Shown: positions 1 to 6,579 of the stretch, in pieces
Layout: each line of letters begins with the position of its first letter
Numbering within the stretch: position 1 is the stretch's first letter
Assembly (NCBI GenBank): GCA_016234205.1
Contig: JACRGN010000137.1
Coordinates: 1 to 6,579, forward strand
Length of the DNA stretch: 6,579 nt
Source of the DNA: Nitrospinota bacterium
GTDB taxonomy: Bacteria > Nitrospinota > Nitrospinia > UBA9942
Reading direction: 5' to 3'
Position numbers and translations under genes: made by a program
The notes under the pieces: generated by a model
Told to the model about the DNA's origin: nothing
The model's database searches: none
What the model saw: the letters and a program-made list of their open reading frames with translations, nothing else

Positions 1-1099
1 TCTTTGCCTCATCGCGGATAATAGATACATTCCCCTCTTTCAGCTCGGCAGACAACAGCTTCTTACCTGTTGGATTGATCCTCTCACCAATCCTTACAGG
101 AGGTTTTCCATATCCAAAAAATACACTCTTTGTCCTACTTGATACTGCAGTGTAAGCCTGTCCCTGCATGCCTTTAGCAGGGAACTGTATCTTCCTTTTC
201 CTTGGTTTTATCCTCCTTACCGCCTTGACCATTGCCTTAATATGTTCTGGTGTTGTGCCGCAGCATCCGCCTATTACATTAATGCCCTCTTTCGCAAATT
301 TCACTGCATACTCAGCCATGGTCTCAGGTGATGAGGGATAACAGGTAACACCATTGCACAGTTCAGGCATCCCTGCATTTGGCTGAAATATAAGAGGCTT
401 ACGGCTGATTCTATTCATCCTCCTGAATATCTCAATAAGACCTTCGGGACCAAGACTGCAGTTTCCTCCTATCAGGTCAGCACCTAATGCATTTAAAACT
501 ACAGAGGCTGTCTCAGGGTCTGTCCCAACAACTGTCCTCATATCATTCTGAAATGTCATCATTGCAAATATCGGTATATAGGGAGACACATCCCTTGCCG
601 CTATTAATCCTGCCCTTATCTCTTTTATATCTGAGAATGTCTCAAATCCGATTATATCCGCACCCGCCTTGACACAGGCAGAAATCTGCTCTTTAAAAAT
701 ATTATATGCATCATCAAAACTTAAGTCCCCGATAGGCTTCAAAAACTTCCCTGTGGGACCTATTGTTGACATGACAAGACATTTTTTCCCTCGTGAGCCT
801 GCCGAACTGGCTGCCTCTCTGGCGATTTTCACAGCAACAGTATTTATCTCTGCCAACCTCCCCTCAAGCCCGTATTCTGAAAGCTTAATCCTGTTCCCGC
901 CAAATGTATTGCTCGTTATGATATTTACACCTGCCTCCACATATTCCCTATGCACTGCCCTTATCATCTCAGGGTTTGACAGATTCAGCTCCTCTGGGCA
1001 TGAGCCCGGTTTCATCCCCTTCTTTTGCAGCATTGTCCCTGTCGCACCATCCAAAACAAGTATCTCTGATTCAAGTCTTTTTAAGAATTTATTTTTCAT
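1..1099 (-). CDS. metH: Cobalamin-dependent methionine synthase, N-terminal part (homocysteine-binding and start of pterin-binding domain); 3' end beyond the window
   Basis: The enzyme transfers a methyl group from methyltetrahydrofolate, through a corrinoid cofactor, to homocysteine to make methionine in the cytoplasm. The frame is open for 366 codons from ATG at 1099 and runs off the left edge. Residues 1-295 form the homocysteine S-methyltransferase barrel, with LDGATGTMLQ near residue 16 and SNTFGGNR at 63-70. The three zinc-binding cysteines are visible: C214 in GGNCS, and C279 and C280 in GGCCGTTP. A basic linker (about 296-320) leads to GERINPTGKK at 338-347, the typical opening of the pterin-binding domain. 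That domain argues for MetH and against a stand-alone BhmT- or MmuM-type enzyme. Whether B12-binding and reactivation domains follow cannot be seen. No clear Shine-Dalgarno sequence precedes the ATG, and the leader is the inverted repeat at 1111-1191. No cobalamin or SAM riboswitch fits in the 94-bp gap. Frame and active site are intact. Function confidence is high; the exact start is less certain. Confidence 0.93.
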   Translation of the reverse strand, partial: MKNKFLKRLESEILVLDGATGTMLQKKGMKPGSCPEELNLSNPEMIRAVHREYVEAGVNIITSNTFGGNRIKLSEYGLEGRLAEINTVAVKIAREAASSAGSRGKKCLVMSTIGPTGKFLKPIGDLSFDDAYNIFKEQISACVKAGADIIGFETFSDIKEIRAGLIAARDVSPYIPIFAMMTFQNDMRTVVGTDPETASVVLNALGADLIGGNCSLGPEGLIEIFRRMNRISRKPLIFQPNAGMPELCNGVTCYPSSPETMAEYAVKFAKEGINVIGGCCGTTPEHIKAMVKAVRRIKPRKRKIQFPAKGMQGQAYTAVSSRTKSVFFGYGKPPVRIGERINPTGKKLLSAELKEGNVSIIRDEAK

Positions 1100-1110
1100 A
1101 ATAAAAATGA

Positions 1111-1191
1111 TTTGCCACAAAGTCACAAAGGCACAAAGAGATTTTAAGATTTATTTAAAATAACTTAGTGTCTTCGCGTCTTTGTGGCTAA
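1111..1191. repeat. 81-bp imperfect inverted repeat with internal 8-bp tandem units
   Basis: The arms 1111-1141 and 1161-1191 match at about 23 of 31 positions. An inner perfect 6-bp pair (1142-1147 with 1155-1160) leaves a 7-nt loop, so the whole stretch can fold as one long hairpin. Each arm consists of three 8-bp units of the form NCACAAAG; in the left arm these are at 1115-1122, 1123-1130 and 1131-1138, while the right-arm units are more diverged. The repeat begins 2 nt after the stop codon of the kinase at 1194-2711 and ends 11 nt before the methionine synthase start. On the minus strand it is followed by a short T-rich stretch, so a weak terminator or mRNA-stabilising role is possible. 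From memory, very similar sequences occur as dispersed repeats in environmental bacterial genomes; this is not proven here. Confidence 0.8.
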
Positions 1192-1193
1192 GG

Positions 1194-2711
1194 TTATGCC
1201 TTTGGCAGTTTTACAATAAATCTGCTCCCCTTCTCAAACTCACTCTCCACTTCAATAGTCCCGCCATGTTCTGTAATAATCTTCTTTGATATAGATAGTC
1301 CCAGACCTGTCCCCTTTCCAACCTCCTTTGTCGTAAAAAATTTTTCAAATATCTTCTTCATATCCTCTTTTCTAATCCCCATCCCGTCGTCTTCAATAAT
1401 GAATAAGACCGATGCACCATCCTCAAGTGTTTTTATAGTGAGTATGCCCTTTTGTTTATGATGGCACATTGCATAATGGGAATTGTTTATAATATTCAAT
1501 ACCACCTGCTGAAGCTGATTAAAATCCCCATTAACAATAGGGCTTGGCTCTTTAAAATCTCTTATAATCTTTATGCTGTCATTCCTCATCTGATGCCCCT
1601 TAAGTGTAAGGACTGTTTCTATCACATTATTTACAGCCACATTTACTTTTTCATGTGAATGCTTGCGGGAGAAATCAAGCAGTGAGCGGATTATCCTTGC
1701 AGACCTCTCAGCCTCCCCCTGTATAACCTTCAAGCCCTTTTCTATATCCTCGCTTTTGTCTAAATCCATCAGGTGCTCAATATAACCAAGTATCCCTGTT
1801 ATCGGATTGTTGAGTTCATGTGCCAGGCTTGAAACCAATTCCCCAACCTCGGAGAGTTTTTCCAGTTGAAGAACCTGCTCCTCCATCTCCTTCTTTTCAG
1901 TAATATCTATCGCCACATGCACAAAGCCCATGAATTCCCCTTTTTCATCAAATATCGGGTAAGTCCGTATAAGGAATACACCGCCAAGATGGGGATTCTG
2001 CACTTCAACTGATACTGGCTTTAAGCTTCTTATAGTTCTGTCACATGGAAAGTCATCATACATTCCATTATAATTGTAAAATACCTTATTACACATCTGC
2101 CCTATGACCTTATCTGGAGATATGCCGACTCTATTATAGAAAGAAATGTTAGCCTTTATAATCTTTCCATTCCTATCATGGATAGATACCATATCAGCTA
2201 TTGCATTAAAGGTGTCTTCCCACTCCTTCTCTGCCTTTGATAGCTCATCTATTTTTCCCTCAAGCCTTGTTACAAGCCTCCTGCTGTATTCCCTTAAATA
2301 ATTAGATTTTTTATCAGCTTCTACATCATCCCTTCTGCCTGATAAATATTGGGCTACAAGATTGGGAAATTTTTCTATATCAATTGGTTTTGATATGAAA
2401 CCATCACAGCCTGCCATTATAGCCATCTCCCTCTCACCATCACCTGATAGAGATGTAAGAGCAACTATTGGTATTGAGGACAGGGCATAGATAGACTTTA
2501 ACTTTGTTGTCAACTCGTAACCATTCATACCGGGTATATTAATATCCATCAGTATAAGGTCGGGCTTGTAAACCTCAGCCTTCGTTATGCCTTCTTTCGC
2601 ATTAGATGCCTCTATCAACTTATAACCGTAGGATTCTAACAGCCTCCTGACCAAAGTCAGACTTGCCCTGTCATCTTCAATATAAAGAATGGTTTTTAAA
2701 TTCTCTTTCAT
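1194..2711 (-). CDS. Receiver-PAS-histidine kinase (hybrid sensor kinase with N-terminal REC)
   Basis: This 505-residue protein has no membrane segment and is probably cytoplasmic. Residues 6-123 are a CheY-like receiver with acidic residues E12/D13/D14, phosphoacceptor D56 in LMDINIPG, T86 and K108 in SKP. A coiled linker (about 135-165) leads to a PAS domain with PAC tail (about 166-273, ending in DITEKK). HisKA follows, with H298 in AHELNNP. The HATPase_c domain has N410 in the N-box, DDGMG at 441-445 and GKGTGLGL at 465-472. All catalytic residues are present. The AHELNNP H-box is NtrB/ZraS-like and differs from the SHELRTP type of the other two kinases. The PAS domain carries C207 and C223, which could bind a ligand or metal, but this is speculative. 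The ATG overlaps the upstream kinase stop by 4 nt, implying translational coupling. The receiver is thus a candidate acceptor for phosphate from that receiver-less kinase. No output domain is present. Confidence 0.93.
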   Translation of the reverse strand: MKENLKTILYIEDDRASLTLVRRLLESYGYKLIEASNAKEGITKAEVYKPDLILMDINIPGMNGYELTTKLKSIYALSSIPIVALTSLSGDGEREMAIMAGCDGFISKPIDIEKFPNLVAQYLSGRRDDVEADKKSNYLREYSRRLVTRLEGKIDELSKAEKEWEDTFNAIADMVSIHDRNGKIIKANISFYNRVGISPDKVIGQMCNKVFYNYNGMYDDFPCDRTIRSLKPVSVEVQNPHLGGVFLIRTYPIFDEKGEFMGFVHVAIDITEKKEMEEQVLQLEKLSEVGELVSSLAHELNNPITGILGYIEHLMDLDKSEDIEKGLKVIQGEAERSARIIRSLLDFSRKHSHEKVNVAVNNVIETVLTLKGHQMRNDSIKIIRDFKEPSPIVNGDFNQLQQVVLNIINNSHYAMCHHKQKGILTIKTLEDGASVLFIIEDDGMGIRKEDMKKIFEKFFTTKEVGKGTGLGLSISKKIITEHGGTIEVESEFEKGSRFIVKLPKA

Positions 2712-2721
2712 TTCTCCCCCC
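2708..2721 (-). promoter_or_regulatory. ATGA stop-start overlap with purine-rich ribosome binding site
   Basis: The minus strand reads GGGGGGAGAA immediately before the ATG at 2711-2709, and the TGA of the upstream kinase occupies 2710-2708. The G-rich run serves as a Shine-Dalgarno sequence, although it lies very close to the ATG (about 2 nt from GGAG). The arrangement fixes the start of the downstream kinase and predicts coupled translation of the two proteins. Confidence 0.75.
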
Positions 2722-4597
2722 GTACCTTTCCTCTTCTTTCTACAGGTATGACAAAATGAAATTTAGAGCCTTTTCCAAACTGGCTCTCAACCCACATTTC
2801 ACCTTCGTGTAGTTCTATGAACTTGTAACTTATTGCCATTCCAAGTCCTGTTCCGCCCTCTCTTCTCGCAAAGGATGAATCTATCTGACGGAACTCCTCA
2901 AATACCTTAGGCATATCCTCCTTCTTTATGCCAATGCCTGTATCTCTGACCGATACCAATATAAAATCCCGATCCCTGATATGGGTTCTCCTCGGGCAGT
3001 AGCTGTCAGGGTTATTTTCTATAGATTTAATATCCTCATATCTTATCTTTCTTATCGTTAAAGTTATTTCCCCTCTATCTGTAAACTTTGCTGCATTGCT
3101 CAATATATTCAGTATCATCTGTCTTATCCTCGTCTTATCAACATAAACTAATGGAAGATTCTCTTCTATATCAGCTACAAGTTTTATAGGCTTACCCCTG
3201 ACCAGTGCAGAGACAGTAGATATAGTCTCTTCTGCTATCTCACCAATATCTACCATTTCTTTTAACAACTCTATCTTCCCTGATTCAATCTTTGACAGGT
3301 CAAGTATATCATTTATAATGGAAAGGAGGTGTTGTCCGCTTTGATGTATAGCAGTAAGGTCTGTCCTCTGCAGCTCTGTTACAGGACCGTCTATACCTTT
3401 GAGTATGACCTTTGAGAATCCTATGATTGAATTTAACGGTGTCCTTAACTCGTGACTCATGGTAGCAAGAAATTCCGATTTAAGCCTGTCTATACTCTTA
3501 AGCCTTTCATTTGCTGAATTTAATTCCTTATTTAGAACTTCCAATTCCTTTTTAGAATCTGCCAATTCTTTATTTATTATTTCCAGACCCCTTGATGTCT
3601 TTTCCGCCTCCTCTACCCTTACCTCTGCTGTCAATCTATCCGAACGAATCTTGTGGAAATATGCTGAAAACCCAATAATAGTAAACACAAGTATAATCAT
3701 CAGCCTCTGCCTGTATTTATCAAGTTCCCTTATCCTCTTTATAATCTCTTCTTCAGAAGATTCAATTGCAGCCAGCCATCTCTCCTCCCCTACCTTTAAT
3801 GCACTGCCTGCCACAAGGATATTTTTTACGCCGTGGCTCTCAGGTATCTCTATATAACCACCTGAGGGATTTTTAAGGATAAATTCTATCTCACCCTTAT
3901 GCTGCTCCCTTGTCAAACCCCATGAACAGAATAACTGTTCCCCTTTATCTGTAAAGAGCATGACATGACTGCTCTCCCCATATCTTACAGGTGATATAAT
4001 TGAAAATACATTATCCATATTTATACCTGCGATAACTGCACCTCTTTTATGGTCACGATAAACAGGAGTTCCTATCTTTGTTATACTGCTGTGTCGGGAT
4101 ATATATATCTTATCAATATCTGATTTAATCGTCTCCATGAATACGGGGTCATCGGACAAATTTTCAAGATTAGCTAAATCACCAGCACCAGTATCTTTAA
4201 TGGAACCCCTTTTAGCCTTAACTATCACCTTTCCACTGCTATCTGCAAATAGTATATAGCTGTAAAGCGGGTGGACATTTAAGAATGGTTCATAGACCTT
4301 CTCAAGACCATTCCTCCAGTAGTCTATCTCTTTCTTATCCCCTGAAGAAAGTGCATCTATAAGTTTCATCAGGGCAAAGGGCTGCTTTAGAAAGAGTATG
4401 CTCCACTTTGCATCGTTAAATATATCTTCAATTTGTGAGGCAACTCTCTTTGTGACAAGGTGCTGCTCACTGTTAAATTCCTCTTTCGCATGTCCCTCTA
4501 TTGTCTCCTGCAGGTCAGAAAAAACTAATATAAAAAGATACAAAAGGGCAGATGCGGTAACTGCTGCCACACCTATGTAAAGATACCTTTTTACCAT
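2708..4597 (-). CDS. Membrane-anchored sensor histidine kinase with Cache-like periplasmic domain
   Basis: The 629-residue protein starts with a membrane segment at about residues 6-27, followed by a long extracytoplasmic region (about 28-296) and a second membrane segment (about 298-314). The outer region looks like a double Cache sensor: YSYILFADSSGKVIVKAKRG at 112-131 and a second strand-rich block around 175-275 (GTPVYRD, GAVIAGINMD, VMLFTDKGE). Such domains usually bind small ligands such as organic or amino acids, but the ligand here is unknown. A coiled coil (about 322-372) transmits to HisKA, with H382 in SHELRTP. The HATPase_c domain has N501, DTGIG at 552-556 and GGTGLGM at 581-587. 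The protein has no receiver and ends just after the ATPase domain. Its stop overlaps the start of the receiver-bearing kinase downstream, the likely phosphorelay partner. The start is the ATG at 4597, with a modest GGGG stretch a few bases upstream. The catalytic core is about 77% identical to that of the kinase at 4881-6579. Confidence 0.93.
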   Translation of the reverse strand: MVKRYLYIGVAAVTASALLYLFILVFSDLQETIEGHAKEEFNSEQHLVTKRVASQIEDIFNDAKWSILFLKQPFALMKLIDALSSGDKKEIDYWRNGLEKVYEPFLNVHPLYSYILFADSSGKVIVKAKRGSIKDTGAGDLANLENLSDDPVFMETIKSDIDKIYISRHSSITKIGTPVYRDHKRGAVIAGINMDNVFSIISPVRYGESSHVMLFTDKGEQLFCSWGLTREQHKGEIEFILKNPSGGYIEIPESHGVKNILVAGSALKVGEERWLAAIESSEEEIIKRIRELDKYRQRLMIILVFTIIGFSAYFHKIRSDRLTAEVRVEEAEKTSRGLEIINKELADSKKELEVLNKELNSANERLKSIDRLKSEFLATMSHELRTPLNSIIGFSKVILKGIDGPVTELQRTDLTAIHQSGQHLLSIINDILDLSKIESGKIELLKEMVDIGEIAEETISTVSALVRGKPIKLVADIEENLPLVYVDKTRIRQMILNILSNAAKFTDRGEITLTIRKIRYEDIKSIENNPDSYCPRRTHIRDRDFILVSVRDTGIGIKKEDMPKVFEEFRQIDSSFARREGGTGLGMAISYKFIELHEGEMWVESQFGKGSKFHFVIPVERRGKVRGEK

Positions 4598-4630
4598 CTA
4601 CCCCACTCAACCTTTCTCTCCCCACACACA

Positions 4631-4784
4631 TAACTTGAGACTGCTGAAAAACCCCCAAAAACTGTCATTGCGAGCAAAGCGAAGCAATCTCGTTTCCATA
4701 TAAGTCAAGAGGTTATGGATTGCTTCGTCGCTATCGCTCCTCGCAATGACAACAAAAAAGGACTTTTTCAGGGGTCTCAATTTA
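4631..4784. repeat. 154-bp nested inverted-repeat element, MITE-like
   Basis: The outer termini 4631-4651 and 4764-4784 are inverted copies matching at 18 of 21 positions. Nested inside are a perfect 11-bp pair, GTCATTGCGAG at 4664-4674 with its complement at 4740-4750, and a perfect 10-bp pair, CGAAGCAATC at 4680-4689 with its complement at 4718-4727. The element has no reading frame of its own. Its size, terminal inverted repeats and lack of coding capacity fit a non-autonomous miniature transposable element. Both ends carry TA, compatible with a TA target duplication but not proof of it. The inner GTCATTGCGAG...GAAGCAATC module is, from memory, a widespread dispersed repeat in environmental bacterial genomes. 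The element ends about 33 nt before the start of the kinase at 2708-4597, so it occupies that gene's likely promoter or leader region. Confidence 0.78.
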
Positions 4785-4800
4785 AATGTACCGGAATTTC

Positions 4801-4834
4801 ACTGTAGGGCAAGGCTAAAGCCCTGCCCTACAGT
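4801..4834. repeat. Short GC-rich hairpin repeat
   Basis: The first 11 bases, ACTGTAGGGCA (4801-4811), pair perfectly with 4824-4834. A further 4 bp (4813-4816 with 4819-4822) can pair after one mismatch. It lies between the MITE-like element and the end of the two-receiver kinase. On the minus strand it comes about 47 nt after that gene's stop and is not followed by a T-run, so it is not a classic intrinsic terminator. A smaller perfect hairpin, CTGCC-AAA-GGCAG, sits next to it at 4841-4853. The rest of the 283-bp gap between 4598 and 4880 holds no gene that I can support. Confidence 0.65.
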
Positions 4835-4880
4835 GTGTTACTGCCAAAGGCAGCCTATTCATGTGAAAGGTGGTAGCTCC

Positions 4881-6579
4881 TCACTGCTCACCCCTTGCTT
4901 TTTTAAATGCATTCATCACCTGCTTTATAAGTTCCTCTTCATTCAAAAACCCTTTACTGATAAGCCCCTCTATATAACCGTTCAGCCTTTTTTTATCGTC
5001 TGCTGTTATATCCTTTGCCGATATTACAATTATTGGTATATCCCTTGTAAAGGGGTTACTCTTTACCTCCTCAATTACTGCAAACCCATCCACATCAGGC
5101 ATCATGAGGTCAACTATTATCATCCCGGGATTATATTTCTTTATCTGGGTTATCCCCTCCATCCCGCTGTATACAAACTTAACATTATATCCACGATTAG
5201 TTAAAAATCTGCCCACAAGCTCTGCATCTCTTGGATTATCATCTATTACCAGAATATTTTTTATATTACCATTGAGCCTGTTCAATGCCCTTATGAGGTC
5301 TTCATCACGTACAGGTTTTACAAGATACTCTGATGCGCCGAGACTGAAACCCCTCTTTTTATCTGCCATTATGGTACAGAATATAACCGGAATCCCCTTC
5401 GTCTGTGGATTTGATTTTAATCTCTGGATTATCTCCCATCCATCAATCCCCGGCATTATTACATCAAGTATGATAATATCAGGCTTCAGCTCAACTACCT
5501 GCTCAACTGCCTTCGCAGGAGATTGAATGCCAATAACTTTATAACCCTCCCTCTCCAATATCTTGCTGAACAGGGTTATAGAGTTTGCCTCATCATCAAT
5601 AACCATTACTACACTCTCCTTTTTATCAATCGGAGTTATTGCCTTTTCAACCTTTCCTGACTTTTCTCTTACAACAACCTCGCCTGCTGGAATAATAAAA
5701 TGAAATGTTGAGCCACTGTCAAAACGGCTCTCAATCCAGATCTCACCTTCGTGGAGTTCAATAAATTTTCTGCTTATTGCCATCCCGAGCCCTGTCCCCC
5801 CCTCTCTCCTGATAGATGATGAATCTATCTGGCGGAACTCCTCAAATACCTTCGGCATATCATCCCTCTTTATGCCAATACCAGAATCCTTTATAGAAAC
5901 CAGTATAAAATCTCCATCTCTGAGAGGTGTCCTCTTCGGGCAGTAACTATCCGGATTCTTTTCTATAATGCTTATATCATCATACTTCACCTTCCTGACC
6001 TTTAATTTTATCTCTCCATTATCTGTAAACTTTACTGCATTGCTGAACATATTAAGCATTACCTGCCTTATCCTTGTCTTATCCGCATAAATTAATGGGA
6101 GACTCTCATCAAGCTCCATCAGTAGTTTTACAGGTTTACCCCTTATCAATGCACTTGCAACAGAGACGACATCTTCCGCTATCCTGCCAATATCAACAAC
6201 CTCCTTTATCAACTCCATCTTTCCTGATTCAATCTTTGACAGGTCAAGTATGTCATTTATAATTGTAAGGAGATGCTGTCCGCTCTGATGTATGGCGGCA
6301 AGGTCTGTCCTCTGTAGCTCTGTTACGGGCCCATCTATGCCTTTGAGTATAACCATTGAAAATCCGATTATAGAATTTAATGGTGTTCGGAGTTCATGGC
6401 TCATATTTGCAAGGAACTCAGATTTGAGCCTGTCCACTTCTTTTAATTTGGCATAAGAGTCATGGAGTTTTAAATGCGTCTCGTTTAATTCTTTTGTCCT
6501 TGCCTTTACCTTCTCCTCCAGATCCTTCTTATATCCTTCCAATTCCCTCGTTGTATCAGAGAGTGATTTATAAGCATCA
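4881..6579 (-). CDS. Hybrid histidine kinase with two C-terminal receivers, N-terminus beyond the window
   Basis: The frame stays open to the right edge. A TTG at 6542 could start a 553-residue protein, but 12 further in-frame codons upstream (DAYKSLSDTTRE) continue the same helix, so the gene almost certainly begins outside the window. Residue numbers here count from that TTG. Residues 1-36 are a coiled coil of the kind that follows HAMP or sensory domains. HisKA has H49 in SHELRTP. The HATPase_c domain has N168, DSGIG at 219-223 and GGTGLGM at 248-254. Receiver 1 (about 310-423) has D316/D317, phosphoacceptor D360 in ILDVIMPG, T390 and K409 in VKP. Receiver 2 (about 428-545) has D434/D435, D478 in VDLMMPD, S508 and K530, followed by Gly instead of the usual Pro. 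All phosphotransfer residues are present, so intramolecular transfer from H49 is likely. No Hpt or output domain is seen. The core is a close paralogue of the downstream kinase core. Confidence 0.93.
   Translation of the reverse strand, partial: DAYKSLSDTTRELEGYKKDLEEKVKARTKELNETHLKLHDSYAKLKEVDRLKSEFLANMSHELRTPLNSIIGFSMVILKGIDGPVTELQRTDLAAIHQSGQHLLTIINDILDLSKIESGKMELIKEVVDIGRIAEDVVSVASALIRGKPVKLLMELDESLPLIYADKTRIRQVMLNMFSNAVKFTDNGEIKLKVRKVKYDDISIIEKNPDSYCPKRTPLRDGDFILVSIKDSGIGIKRDDMPKVFEEFRQIDSSSIRREGGTGLGMAISRKFIELHEGEIWIESRFDSGSTFHFIIPAGEVVVREKSGKVEKAITPIDKKESVVMVIDDEANSITLFSKILEREGYKVIGIQSPAKAVEQVVELKPDIIILDVIMPGIDGWEIIQRLKSNPQTKGIPVIFCTIMADKKRGFSLGASEYLVKPVRDEDLIRALNRLNGNIKNILVIDDNPRDAELVGRFLTNRGYNVKFVYSGMEGITQIKKYNPGMIIVDLMMPDVDGFAVIEEVKSNPFTRDIPIIVISAKDITADDKKRLNGYIEGLISKGFLNEEELIKQVMNAFKKARGEQ

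Noticed and set aside
1115..1138. Tandem NCACAAAG units as a CRISPR or iteron array
   Set aside because: Units are only 8 bp, without spacers, and mirrored in a second arm; this is an inverted repeat, not an array. No replication gene is nearby.
669..1163. Plus-strand open frame of 164 codons, and the shorter one at 487-672
   Set aside because: Both lie antisense to the methionine synthase, whose zinc ligands and motifs read cleanly on the minus strand; the plus-strand translations show no recognisable domain.
3459..3857. Plus-strand frames at 1452-1658, 3459-3857, 4398-4580, 5104-5526 and 6074-6262
   Set aside because: All are antisense to well-supported kinase domains and encode low-complexity Ser/Leu/Ile-rich peptides without motifs.
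4801..4834. Hairpin as an intrinsic terminator for the two-receiver kinase
   Set aside because: On the minus strand the stem is followed by GAAATTCC and not by a T-run, so the standard signature is missing.
4746..5204. Plus-strand open frame of 152 codons spanning the repeat gap and the end of the two-receiver kinase
   Set aside because: It starts inside the MITE-like element and continues antisense to receiver 2; the composition is typical of a shadow frame, with many Cys, Tyr and His and no domain.
6540..6542. TTG at 6542 as the true start of the two-receiver kinase
   Set aside because: The frame continues open to the window edge with a helix-forming sequence of the same character, and no ribosome binding site was needed to explain it; truncation by the window is the simpler reading.

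Overview
All recognisable genes lie on the minus strand, so the region is transcribed from the right edge to the left edge. In that order it holds: a soluble-looking hybrid histidine kinase with two C-terminal receivers (cut by the right edge), a 283-bp gap filled with repeats, a membrane-anchored sensor kinase with a Cache-like periplasmic domain and no receiver, a receiver-PAS-histidine kinase whose start overlaps the previous stop by 4 nt, a 94-bp gap made almost entirely of an inverted repeat, and the first 366 codons of a cobalamin-dependent methionine synthase (cut by the left edge).

The three kinases form a dense signalling cluster. The first two share an almost collinear catalytic core: about 77% identity over 250 ungapped residues by hand count, including an unusual Cys-containing loop in the ATPase domain. 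They look like products of duplication followed by exchange of flanking modules. The third kinase has a different, NtrB-like core and carries its receiver at the N-terminus. No DNA-binding, diguanylate cyclase or other output domain is visible, so the end point of any phosphorelay lies outside the window or depends on protein contacts. The methionine synthase is probably an unrelated neighbour.

The intergenic DNA is unusual. One gap holds a 154-bp nested inverted-repeat element that looks like a MITE, followed by a separate GC-rich hairpin. The other holds an 81-bp inverted repeat whose arms are each built from three 8-bp units. Similar sequences are, from memory, scattered as multicopy repeats through environmental genomes of Nitrospirota, Desulfobacterota and neighbouring phyla.

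The organism is a bacterium of moderate to low GC with heavy use of ATA (Ile) and AGG/AGA (Arg) codons. Together with the repeats and the dense multi-domain kinases, this suggests an uncultivated, probably anaerobic Nitrospirota- or Desulfobacterota-like lineage. That placement is inference only. I see no clearly new system, tRNA, rRNA, CRISPR array, transposase gene or riboswitch.
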